A DNA stretch of 10,199 nucleotides, taken from the NCBI GenBank assembly GCA_029945495.1, contig JAQSCR010000514.1:1-10199 (forward strand), in the 5' to 3' direction. Both the position numbers and the translations under genes were made by a program. This DNA is from Pseudolabrys sp. (GTDB taxonomy: Bacteria; Pseudomonadota; Alphaproteobacteria; Rhizobiales; Xanthobacteraceae). Below are positions 1-6,237 of this stretch, piece after piece. Under the pieces are notes generated by a model, which did no database searches, had not been told where the DNA came from, and saw only the letters and a list, made by a program, of their open reading frames with translations. Every line of letters begins with the position of its first letter. The first letter of the stretch is position 1.

Positions 1-1342
1 GGCCGGCCTCGATCACCGCGAATTTCGAACTATCGACCATCACCGGCACGCGGGCGATGTCGGGCTCGGCGGCGATCAGATTGAGGAAGGTGACCATGGC
101 CGCTTCGCTGTCGAGCAGGCCCTCGTCCATGTTGACGTCGATGACCTGCGCACCATTCTCGACCTGCTCGCGGGCGATGGTCAGCGCGCTGGTGTAATCG
201 CCGGCGGTGATCAGCTTGCGGAACTTGGCCGAGCCGGTAACGTTGGTGCGTTCGCCGACATTCACGAACGGAATTTCCGGCGTCAGTGTGAACGACTCCA
301 GCCCCGACAGCCGCAGTTGCGGCGCGATCTCCGGAATGACGCGCGGCGTCTTGCCGGCAACGGCTTCTGCAATCGCCGCGATGTGCTCCGGCGTGGTACC
401 GCAGCAGCCGCCAACGACATTGACCAGACCGGCGCTGGCGAATTCGCCGAGCAGCTCGGCCATGTATTCCGGGCTCTCGTCGTAATAGCCGAACTCATTG
501 GGCAACCCGGCATTCGGATAGGCGCAGACGAAGGTATCGGCGACGCGGCCGATCTCGTCGATATGCGCGCGCATTTCAGTGGCGCCGAGCGCGCAGTTGA
601 GGCCGATGGTCACCGGATTGGCATGCTGCACGGCATTCCAGAACGCCGCCGGCGTCTGGCCGGATAAAAGGCGGCCGGAGCGGTCGGTAATGGTGCCGGA
701 GATCATCACTGGGATATCGAGGCCGCGTTCGTCGCACGCTTCGGCGATGGCGTAGATCGCCGCCTTGGCGTTGAGCGTGTCGAAAATGGTTTCAATCAGC
801 AATAAATCTGCGCCGCCGTCGATCAGGCCGCGGATCTGCTCGGCGTAGGCTGTGCGCAACTGGTCGAAGGTGATGGCGCGGAAACCGGGATTGCTGACGT
901 CCGGCGAGATCGACGCCGTGCGGTTGGTCGGACCCAAGGCGCCGGCGACAAAGCGCTTGATGCCGTCTTCCGCCTCGGCATCGTTGGCCGCTTCGCGCGC
1001 CAGCCGCGCACCGGCGAGGTTCAGCTCATAGGCGATGTTTTCCATGCCGTAATCGGCCTGCGCGATCGTCGTCGAGGAAAACGTGTTGGTCGAGACGATG
1101 TCGGCGCCGGCCTTGAAGTAGGCATAATGGATGTCGCGGATCGAGCGCGGCCGGCTCAAGTTGAGCAGATCGTTATTACCGCGCACTTCCCGGTTCCACG
1201 CGTCGAAGCGCGCGCCGCGATAGCCTTCCTCGTCCAGCTTGAGCGCCTGGATCATCGTGCCCATGGCGCCGTCGAGCACGAGAATGCGCTCCTTCATGGC
1301 GTTGACGAAGGCGGCGCGGGTGCTGGTCGGGGACGCTGTCAC
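1..1342 (-). CDS. metH: Methionine synthase, B12-dependent (5' part, cut by window edge)
   Basis: Cobalamin-dependent methionine synthase moves a methyl group from 5-methyl-THF through methylcobalamin to homocysteine, in the cytoplasm. About 447 N-terminal codons are visible. The homocysteine-binding domain spans residues 15-320, with LVLDGAMGTMIQAL near 21-34, TNTFSS near 85-90, and the three zinc ligands in GLNC (C250) and GGCCGTT (C313, C314); E. coli uses C247/C310/C311. The pterin-binding domain starts near 352 with FVNVGERTNVTGS, then VIDVNMDEG and VPVMVDSSKF close to the edge. The cobalamin-binding and activation domains would lie outside the window. I chose the GTG at 1342: GGAG lies 10 nt upstream and the reading starts 16 nt after the metF stop. 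An in-frame ATG at codon 16 (MKERILVLDG) is a possible alternative. It is the third gene of the sahR-metF-metH operon and uses the product of MetF directly. No internal stop or frameshift is visible. Confidence 0.96.
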   Translation of the reverse strand, partial: MTASPTSTRAAFVNAMKERILVLDGAMGTMIQALKLDEEGYRGARFDAWNREVRGNNDLLNLSRPRSIRDIHYAYFKAGADIVSTNTFSSTTIAQADYGMENIAYELNLAGARLAREAANDAEAEDGIKRFVAGALGPTNRTASISPDVSNPGFRAITFDQLRTAYAEQIRGLIDGGADLLLIETIFDTLNAKAAIYAIAEACDERGLDIPVMISGTITDRSGRLLSGQTPAAFWNAVQHANPVTIGLNCALGATEMRAHIDEIGRVADTFVCAYPNAGLPNEFGYYDESPEYMAELLGEFASAGLVNVVGGCCGTTPEHIAAIAEAVAGKTPRVIPEIAPQLRLSGLESFTLTPEIPFVNVGERTNVTGSAKFRKLITAGDYTSALTIAREQVENGAQVIDVNMDEGLLDSEAAMVTFLNLIAAEPDIARVPVMVDSSKFAVIEAG

Positions 1343-1358
1343 TTCAGGTGAACTCCGT

Positions 1359-2270
1359 TCAAGCCGCTTGCTGCACGGCGGGCCTTAAGCCCAGCAAATG
1401 GCAGATCGCGTAGACGAGGTCGGCGCGATTCATGGTGTAGAAATGGAAGCTCGTGACGCCGCGATCCAGGAGATCGATCGCCTGTTCGGCGGTGACCGCG
1501 GCCGCGATCAGCTTGCGCGTCGCCGGATCGTCATCGAGCCCGGCGAAGCGTTCGGCGAGCCACGCCGGCACCGAAGCGCCGGCGCGCGCGGCGAAATTGG
1601 TCGCCGCCTTGAAGTTCTGCACCGGCAGCAAGCCGGGCACGATCGGAATGTCGATGCCGCGCGCCCGCACCCGGTCGAGATAGCGGAAATAGAGATCGTT
1701 CTCGAAGAAGAACTGGGTGATCGCCCGCGTCGCGCCGGCATCGACCTTGGCCTTGAGCATGTCGATGTCGGCGTCCAGCGTCGGTGAATCCGGATGCCGC
1801 TCCGGATAGGCTGACACCGAGACTTCGAAATCCGGATGCGCGCGCTTGATGCCGCGCACCAGGTCGGCCGCGTTCTCGTAGCCGCCGGGCGAAGGCTGAT
1901 AGCGCGCGCCGGCGCCCGACACCGGATCGCCGCGCAACGCCACGATGTGGCGCACGCCGGCATCGTGATATTGGTGCACGATGGCGTCGATTTCTTCACG
2001 CGTGGCGTCGACGCAGGTCAGATGCGCCGCCGGCGTCAGCGACGTCTCCTGCAAAATGCGTTTGACGGTGGCGTGCGTGCGCTCGCGCGTCGAGCCGCCG
2101 GCGCCGTAGGTCACCGAGACGAAGTTCGGCTGCATCGGCGCCAGTCGCTCGACCGATTCCCACAGCGTCTTCTCCATCGCCTCGTCTTTCGGCGGGAAGA
2201 ATTCGAACGACGTTGCGATGCGGTTATGACCGGCCGGCATGAACCGGCTCGGGCGAAGCTGGCTGATCAT
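1359..2270 (-). CDS. metF: 5,10-methylenetetrahydrofolate reductase
   Basis: MetF is an FAD enzyme that reduces 5,10-methylene-THF to 5-methyl-THF, the methyl donor for MetH encoded just downstream. The 303-residue protein has the usual bacterial length (about 300). Visible family signatures are SFEFFPPK (21-28, with the catalytic Glu at 23, E28 in E. coli), VTYGAGGSTRERT (53-65), ALRGD (111-115, the conserved Asp of the flavin site, D120 in E. coli), SAYPERHP (153-160), TQFFF (185-189) and the C-terminal SFHFYTMNR. Two starts overlap the sahR stop: GTG at 2273 and ATG at 2270. The ATG is preferred because GAGG sits 7 nt before it but only 4 nt before the GTG. Either way the overlap (TGATG or GTGA) suggests translational coupling to sahR. 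Transcription is expected from the sahR promoter. Confidence 0.97.
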   Translation of the reverse strand: MISQLRPSRFMPAGHNRIATSFEFFPPKDEAMEKTLWESVERLAPMQPNFVSVTYGAGGSTRERTHATVKRILQETSLTPAAHLTCVDATREEIDAIVHQYHDAGVRHIVALRGDPVSGAGARYQPSPGGYENAADLVRGIKRAHPDFEVSVSAYPERHPDSPTLDADIDMLKAKVDAGATRAITQFFFENDLYFRYLDRVRARGIDIPIVPGLLPVQNFKAATNFAARAGASVPAWLAERFAGLDDDPATRKLIAAAVTAEQAIDLLDRGVTSFHFYTMNRADLVYAICHLLGLRPAVQQAA

Positions 2271-3274
2271 CACGCTACCTCACGCCGTTGCGGCGTCGCC
2301 ATCAGCGCGCGATTGTCGCGCGCCAACCATAGCGACACGGCTATCTTGCCGTCCGAACCCGGCTCCGGCTTCAGGCTCTTGTGCATCACCGGCTCCAGGC
2401 CGGACTGCACGATCCATTGCGTCACCGTCTCCGGCGTGAAGCCAAGCCGGCGATGCGCGAACTGCTCGCGCAGGAATTCCTGCTCGTGCGGTGCGAAATC
2501 GACGACCAGCAGCCGGCCGCCCGGCCGCAGCACGCGCGCCGCCTCGCGGATGGCGCGGCCGCCGTCGTCGAGGAAATGCAGCACCTGATGCAGGATGATG
2601 ACGTCGAAAGAGTCATTACCCAGGGGAAGATCGTAGAGGTCGCCCTGGCGCACGCTGCAGTTCTTCAGGCCCGCCTGCTCCAGCCGGTCGCGCGCCAGCA
2701 GCAGCATGTCGAGCGACAAATCGAGGCCAAGGCCGCGCTCGATCTCGGGGCCGAACAGCTCCAGCATGCGGCCGGTGCCGGTGCCGAGATCCAACAGCGA
2801 GCGGAACGGTTTGTCGGCCAGCGCCGAACGGATCGCCGCCTCGACCGCGTCGTCGGCGACATGCAGCTTGCGGATGCGGTCCCACTCGGCCGCGTGCGAA
2901 CGGAAATAAGCCTGCGCGGCGGCGGCGCGCGCCTGGCGCACCGAGGCGAGCCGCTCGCGGTCGCGCGATATGGTCTGGTCGGCCGGATTGAGATGATCGA
3001 GCAGCGCGCGCGCGACTTCGGCGCTGCCGCCATGCTCGGCGAGGCGGAAGAAAGCCCAGGTGCCCTCGCGGAAGCGCTCGATCAGCCCGGCTTCGACCAA
3101 GAGCTTGAGATGGCGCGAGATGCGCGGCTGCGATTGGCGCAGAATGTCGGTGAGGTCGGACACGGTCAGCTCGGCTTCCGCCAGCAAAGCCAGCACGCGC
3201 AGGCGCGTTTCCTCGCCTGCGGCCTTGAGGGCCGCGTTGAGGGCGTCGAAGCCGAGTTGGGCGTTGCTGCTCAT
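2270..3274 (-). CDS. sahR: SahR-type ArsR-family repressor with SAM-methyltransferase-like sensor domain
   Basis: This 334-residue protein joins an ArsR-type winged helix-turn-helix (about 21-80; SDLTDILRQSQPRISRHLKLLVEAGLIERFREGTW without a break) to a class I methyltransferase fold (about 150-290). The second domain shows motif I LLDLGTGTGR (160-169), the acidic-loop residue D185 in GLGLDLS, QGDLYDLP (210-217) and ARVLRPGGRLLVVDF. The ArsR metal site ELCVCDL reads ELTVSDL here (35-41), and the only cysteine is C206, so metal sensing is unlikely. This architecture next to metF/metH matches SahR, described in Proteobacteria as a repressor of SAM-cycle genes that is released by S-adenosylhomocysteine bound in the methylase-like domain. 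The ATG at 3274 has AAAGG 5 nt upstream. The stop overlaps the metF start. Whether the second domain keeps any methyltransferase activity cannot be told from sequence, and databases often call such proteins 'metalloregulator' or 'methyltransferase'. Confidence 0.88.
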   Translation of the reverse strand: MSSNAQLGFDALNAALKAAGEETRLRVLALLAEAELTVSDLTDILRQSQPRISRHLKLLVEAGLIERFREGTWAFFRLAEHGGSAEVARALLDHLNPADQTISRDRERLASVRQARAAAAQAYFRSHAAEWDRIRKLHVADDAVEAAIRSALADKPFRSLLDLGTGTGRMLELFGPEIERGLGLDLSLDMLLLARDRLEQAGLKNCSVRQGDLYDLPLGNDSFDVIILHQVLHFLDDGGRAIREAARVLRPGGRLLVVDFAPHEQEFLREQFAHRRLGFTPETVTQWIVQSGLEPVMHKSLKPEPGSDGKIAVSLWLARDNRALMATPQRREVA

Positions 3275-3285
3275 CGTGACCTTTA

Positions 3286-3328
3286 GCCGGGGACCCTAGC
3301 GCCGTGACCGGCCCGCATATGGGCGGGC
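3286..3328 (-). promoter_or_regulatory. Structured 5' leader of sahR (two overlapping stems)
   Basis: In the minus-strand transcript GCCCGC and GCGGGC (3323-3328 and 3311-3316) can form a perfect 6-bp hairpin with a 6-nt loop. Just downstream GCCGG and CCGGC (3308-3312 and 3286-3290) can close a 17-nt loop. The two stems share bases 3311-3312, so they partly compete. The second stem ends a few bases before the AAAGG ribosome binding site. I do not recognise a known riboswitch, and such stems can arise by chance in GC-rich sequence. Confidence 0.3.
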
Positions 3329-3337
3329 TCCCACCAC

Positions 3338-3353
3338 ATAAGGATATCTTTAT
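3338..3353. promoter_or_regulatory. Candidate SahR operator (16-bp palindrome)
   Basis: ATAAGGATATCTTTAT is an imperfect palindrome with 7 of 8 base pairs matched around a central GATATC. It lies 64-79 nt upstream of the sahR start and covers most of the candidate -10 box read on the minus strand, the expected place for a repressor site. SahR is known to bind palindromes before SAM-cycle genes. I assign the site by position and symmetry, not by comparison with a motif library. Confidence 0.6.
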
Positions 3354-3376
3354 ACGCTTAACAAGGGAGTCCGCAA
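3349..3376 (-). promoter_or_regulatory. Candidate sigma-70 type promoter of sahR-metF-metH
   Basis: Read on the minus strand, a -35 TTGCGG (3371-3376) is followed after 16 bp by a -10 TATAAA (3349-3354). Transcription would start near 3342 and give a leader of roughly 67 nt before the sahR ATG. The -10 box overlaps the palindrome at 3338-3353. The region is conspicuously AT-rich against the surrounding GC-rich sequence. Confidence 0.5.
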
Positions 3377-3514
3377 GGGTTTTTGGGCAGCTTTGCCCCA
3401 TCTGGTGAACGGCCGATAAAGACCGCTGGCCGCGGCCCACGGTTCGGCGTTCCCGGCCCGTTTTGCTAGTGTTCCTGCCCGGCAATGCGCCTTAGTCGCG
3501 ATAAGGAACCTCCG

Positions 3515-4024
3515 ATGAACACGCCAACAGACTTCGCCATCCGCCCCGGCGAGGTCACCGTCGACCTCCCCGCCACGCCGGATGCCGGGGTTTATTTCAT
3601 CGGCCGCATCCACACGCCGTGGACGACACGCAAATCCTGCCCGAAGAACCCGGCCGGCTCGGACGCCGTCTGCACCGTCGAACTCGACGAACGCTACGTC
3701 CCCGGCCTCAAGGAGGTCGAGACCTGCTCGCATCTGGTGCTGCTGTATTGGATGGATAAAGCGCCGCGCAATCTGGTGCGCCAGGTGCCCGGCCATTACG
3801 GCGTGCAGCGCGGCACCTTTGCCCTGCGCTCGCCGGCCCGCCCCAACCCGATCGCCATGAGCGTGGTGAAACTGTTGCGGATCGACGGCAACAAGCTCTC
3901 GGTCGTTGGGCTCGACTGCCTCGACGGCACGCCGCTCCTCGACATCAAGCCCTATTTCGCCTCGATCGACAGCGTGCCGGAAGCGACCGTCGGCTGGCAT
4001 CACAGCAAGATTAACGAAACCTGA
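3515..4024 (+). CDS. trmO: tRNA (N6-threonylcarbamoyladenosine37-N6)-methyltransferase, TsaA/TrmO family
   Basis: TrmO methylates t6A37 of threonine tRNA to m6t6A using SAM, in the cytoplasm. The 169-residue protein carries the TsaA-like beta-barrel signatures: YFIGRIHTPW (27-36), VPGLKEVETCSHLVLLYWMDKA, RGTFALRSPARPNPIAMSVVKL in two parts (99-108 and 109-120), and LDCLDGTPLLDIKPY (133-147). E. coli TrmO (YaeB) is about 235 residues; this is a short form lacking the C-terminal extension. The ATG at 3515 is chosen because AAGGA ends 7 nt upstream. An in-frame ATG at 3485 has no ribosome binding site. The gene is divergent from sahR. I see no convincing promoter of its own in 3355-3500. Both this gene and the met operon depend on SAM, but any joint regulation is only inferred. 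Confidence 0.88.
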   Translation: MNTPTDFAIRPGEVTVDLPATPDAGVYFIGRIHTPWTTRKSCPKNPAGSDAVCTVELDERYVPGLKEVETCSHLVLLYWMDKAPRNLVRQVPGHYGVQRGTFALRSPARPNPIAMSVVKLLRIDGNKLSVVGLDCLDGTPLLDIKPYFASIDSVPEATVGWHHSKINET

Positions 4025-4042
4025 CGAAGCGCCTGCCGCCCT

Positions 4043-4071
4043 TTGGTTCCGCCCGCTCGCAAACTTATAAG
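4043..4071 (+). promoter_or_regulatory. Candidate promoter of the L,D-transpeptidase gene
   Basis: TTGGTT (4043-4048) and TATAAG (4066-4071) are separated by 17 bp, the ideal spacing for a housekeeping promoter. Transcription would start near 4078 and produce a leader of about 75 nt that contains the RBS-pairing hairpin. A small perfect stem, CCGGTT-TGG-AACCGG (4072-4086), begins right at the start site. Confidence 0.5.
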
Positions 4072-4111
4072 CCGGTTTGGAACCGGAACCATTGAACCTG
4101 CCTCGCGGTTA

Positions 4112-4148
4112 CCTCGACGAACGACAATAGAGGCCGTCGTTCGGAGGG
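4112..4148 (+). promoter_or_regulatory. Hairpin that pairs the ribosome binding site of the L,D-transpeptidase
   Basis: CGAACGAC (4118-4125) and GTCGTTCG (4136-4143) form a perfect 8-bp stem with a 10-nt loop. After a 2-nt bulge (GA, 4116-4117) the stem extends by CCTC (4112-4115) pairing with GAGG (4144-4147). The whole Shine-Dalgarno GGAGG (4143-4147), five bases before the ATG at 4153, would therefore be double-stranded. The loop itself contains GAGG (4130-4133), which could compete for the CCTC. A switch controlling translation is an inference. Confidence 0.45.
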
Positions 4149-4152
4149 TGTC

Positions 4153-4902
4153 ATGTCCGTCAAGGTCGTTTCGAGAATTTCGCGATCTGGCTTGAAGGGA
4201 TCATTTGCCGCGCTGATCGCCGCCGCAGCGTTGTCGTGCGGGACCGCGCAAGCCCAACAATATGCCCAGCAGAATGAGCCGCAATATCAGGTTCAGGAGC
4301 AAGCGCCCGATCAGGACGCCCAGCTCGATCCGCGCTTCCAGCGCCAGATCGTCGGCTATCAGACGCGCGAAGCGCCCGGCACCATCATCATCGATACGCC
4401 CAACACTTATCTCTATTACGTGCTCGGCGACGGCCAGGCCATTCGCTACGGCATCGGCGTCGGCCGCGAAGGCTTCACCTGGGCCGGCGTCAAGAACGTC
4501 GCCAAGAAGGCCGAGTGGCCGGATTGGTACCCGCCCGCCGAAATGATCGCGCGCCAGCCTTATCTGCCGCGCATGACGATGGGCGGCCCCGGCAATCCGC
4601 TCGGCGCGCGCGCTTTGTATCTCGGCACCAGCGAATACCGCATTCACGGCACCAACGATCCGACCACCATCGGCAAGACTGTGTCGAGCGGCTGCATCCG
4701 CCTCACCAACGAAGACATCATCGATCTCTATGCCCGCGTCCAGCTCGGCGCCAAAGTGATCGTGCTGCCGCAGACCACCGAAGCCCGTATCCCGGCGCAG
4801 CGCCGCGAAGCCGTGCAGCAGGTTTCGATGACTTCATCATATGCGCCGCGGACTCCGGCGCAGCGCACCTGGACCAACATCCGCCAGGCCGGCCTTTACT
4901 AG
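4153..4902 (+). CDS. Secreted L,D-transpeptidase (YkuD domain)
   Basis: YkuD-domain enzymes use a catalytic cysteine to form 3-3 peptidoglycan cross-links or to attach proteins to peptidoglycan in the periplasm. The 249-residue protein starts with a signal peptide: basic residues up to K15, a hydrophobic core (about 17-28) and a likely cleavage after A34 in TAQAQQ. A Q-rich linker (35-57) follows, then the YkuD domain (about 75-206) with IIIDTPNTYLYYV, YGIGVGREGFTW, YRIHGTNDP (His165) and TVSSGCIRLTNEDI (Cys181). The usual SHGC is SSGC here, a common variant. A C-terminal tail of about 40 residues (207-249), rich in Q and R, lies beyond the domain. C29 is not in a good lipobox, so a lipoprotein is unlikely. 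GGAGGG precedes the ATG and lies inside a predicted hairpin. The gene has its own promoter candidate and terminator, so it is probably monocistronic. The exact paralogue (ErfK/YbiS type) cannot be fixed. Confidence 0.92.
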   Translation: MSVKVVSRISRSGLKGSFAALIAAAALSCGTAQAQQYAQQNEPQYQVQEQAPDQDAQLDPRFQRQIVGYQTREAPGTIIIDTPNTYLYYVLGDGQAIRYGIGVGREGFTWAGVKNVAKKAEWPDWYPPAEMIARQPYLPRMTMGGPGNPLGARALYLGTSEYRIHGTNDPTTIGKTVSSGCIRLTNEDIIDLYARVQLGAKVIVLPQTTEARIPAQRREAVQQVSMTSSYAPRTPAQRTWTNIRQAGLY

Positions 4903-4932
4903 ACGTCAATTGGGGATTGAACCTCCCACACC

Positions 4933-4963
4933 TTGCCCGGCCATAGCGCCGGGCAATTTTTTT
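4933..4963 (+). terminator. Rho-independent terminator of the L,D-transpeptidase gene
   Basis: TTGCCCGGC (4933-4941) and GCCGGGCAA (4948-4956) form a perfect 9-bp stem with a 6-nt loop (CATAGC), followed directly by seven T (4957-4963). It lies 31 bp after the stop codon. Confidence 0.93.
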
Positions 4964-4987
4964 GATCGATGGCGCCACTATTATTGG

Positions 4988-5017
4988 TTGGTCGCGGCTT
5001 GCCGCGCGGGCTAATGT
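4988..5017 (+). promoter_or_regulatory. Weak candidate promoter of the KPR-family gene
   Basis: TTGGTC (4988-4993) and TAATGT (5012-5017) are 18 bp apart, between the preceding terminator and the ribosome binding site AAGGAG (5031-5036). A promoter is needed here because the upstream terminator is strong, but the boxes themselves match only moderately. Confidence 0.3.
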
Positions 5018-5044
5018 CCCCCGGCTTTTCAAGGAGACAAACGC

Positions 5045-5971
5045 ATGCGTATAGCGGCAATGGCGGCGGGCGCCGTCGGCGGTTACTTCGGCGCGCGCAT
5101 GGCGGCGGCCGGCCACGATGTCTTCTTCATCGCGCGCGGCGCCAATCTCGCGGCGATCAGGAACGACGGCCTTAAGATCGAAAGCGTGCATGGCGACATG
5201 CTCCTGCCGAAGCCGAACGTCACCGACGATCCGGCTTCTGTCGGCCCGGTCGACATCGTGCTGTTCGCGGTCAAGCTGTGGGACACCGAAAAAGCCGCCG
5301 AGCAGACGCGGCCGCTGGTCGGTCCCAATACGCGCGTCATCACCTTGCAGAACGGCGTCGACAGCGTCGAGCGCGTCGCGCCCATTCTCGGCGCCGACAA
5401 GACCATCGGCGGCGTCACCTATATCGCCACCGTCATCGACCGGCCGGGCGTCATCAAGCACACCAGCGCCTTTGCCAAAGTGCGCTTCGGCCGCACGGAT
5501 AAAAAACCCGACGCCACGCTCGACGCCTTCGTTGCCGCCGGCCAGGCGGCCAAGCTCGACATCGATCTGTCCGCCGACATCGAGCGCGAGCGCTGGGAGA
5601 AATTCATCTTCCTCTCCGCCATGGCTGGATCGACCGCGACGTTGCGCTCGAGCATCGGCCCGATCGCCGCCGATCCGGAAACGCGAGCGTTTTTCTATGA
5701 CCTGATGAGCGAAGCGCTCGCCGTCGGCCGCGCCAAGGGCGTCGCCCTCGACAAGGCCTATATCGACGAGCGGCTGGCCTTCATCGCCACCAAGGTCGAG
5801 CCCGGCATGAAGGCGTCGATGGCGCACGATCTCGAACGCGGCAACCGGCTGGAGCTGGACTGGCTCGCCGGCAAAGTGCGCGACCTCGGCCGCGAGCTCG
5901 GCGTGCCGACTCCCGCCAGCGACATTGTCTTCAAGGTGCTGAAGCTGCACCGCATGGGCAAGCAGGGCTGA
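5045..5971 (+). CDS. Ketopantoate reductase (ApbA/PanE) family oxidoreductase
   Basis: The family reduces 2-keto acids with NADPH; the founding member PanE makes pantoate for coenzyme A. The 308-residue length fits. An N-terminal Rossmann fold shows GAVGGYFGARMAAAGHDV (9-26), then LFAVKLWDT (K77) and TLQNGV (N103). The C-terminal helical domain has ERWEKFIFLSAMAG (K186, the catalytic Lys equivalent, K176 in E. coli) and MASMAHD-like KASMAHDLERGNRLELDWL (E270, E256 equivalent). The two substrate-site asparagines of PanE (N180, N184) align with L190 and A194, so the true substrate may not be ketopantoate and I give no gene symbol. The first glycine of the usual GAGAIGG motif reads A7-A8-G9, slightly relaxed. 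AAGGAG lies 8 nt before the ATG. Position before tctBA hints at a role in organic-acid metabolism, but 266 nt separate them. Confidence 0.88.
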   Translation: MRIAAMAAGAVGGYFGARMAAAGHDVFFIARGANLAAIRNDGLKIESVHGDMLLPKPNVTDDPASVGPVDIVLFAVKLWDTEKAAEQTRPLVGPNTRVITLQNGVDSVERVAPILGADKTIGGVTYIATVIDRPGVIKHTSAFAKVRFGRTDKKPDATLDAFVAAGQAAKLDIDLSADIERERWEKFIFLSAMAGSTATLRSSIGPIAADPETRAFFYDLMSEALAVGRAKGVALDKAYIDERLAFIATKVEPGMKASMAHDLERGNRLELDWLAGKVRDLGRELGVPTPASDIVFKVLKLHRMGKQG

Positions 5972-6237
5972 GGCTTCAATGCAACCGCGTCGCGCACGCT
6001 GCGCACGTCGAACAATTCACGCGCCTTGACCGCGCTTTCGCGATGCCGAAGCGGCGCCGATGCCCAATAGTGCGGCAGCAAAAATCCGAAACGCGCAACG
6101 CTGGCGTGCCCACTCCGGTCCTCGGCCCGCCTGTCGTGCATAAAAACTACATAACCATATCATTACCGATTTGTAACGTTGGCGCGCGACGTGAGTGGTC
6201 TATGGGATCAGACAAAAGCTCTTGTGGAGGCCACGCC
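5972..6237. other. Intergenic region with an AT-rich patch before tctB
   Basis: No gene is supported here. Bases 5972-6135 are GC-rich without a recognisable promoter or a T-tract terminator. Bases 6139-6176 are strikingly AT-rich for this window and include TTAC-6 nt-GTAA (6163-6176), a small inverted repeat that could be a regulator or promoter site for tctBA. No clear -35/-10 pair was found. An open frame on the minus strand runs across part of this stretch but has no ribosome binding site and no recognisable domain. Confidence 0.4.

Noticed and set aside
2381..3286. Open frame of 301 codons on the plus strand opposite sahR
   Set aside because: The minus strand has clear HTH and methyltransferase motifs; the plus frame has none.
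3275..3345. SAM-II riboswitch in the sahR leader, prompted by GGCTAAAGG before the start
   Set aside because: The similarity covers only the last few bases; the conserved loop of SAM-II and its pseudoknot partner are missing, and a protein regulator with an operator already explains control.
3381..3400. GGGCA-GCTT-TGCCC hairpin next to a run of T as a terminator
   Set aside because: On the plus strand the T-run comes before the stem, and on the minus strand the stem is followed by A, so neither orientation gives a Rho-independent terminator.
4718..5950. Open frame of 410 codons on the minus strand opposite the KPR-family gene
   Set aside because: It runs through the terminator at 4933-4963 and across two real genes; its composition is arginine/aspartate-rich shadow sequence.
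5758..6141. Minus-strand frame of 127 codons reaching into the gap before tctB (ESAVKARELFDVRSVRDAVA)
   Set aside because: The segment looks protein-like by eye, but has no ribosome binding site, no family I recognise, and half of it is antisense to the KPR-family gene.
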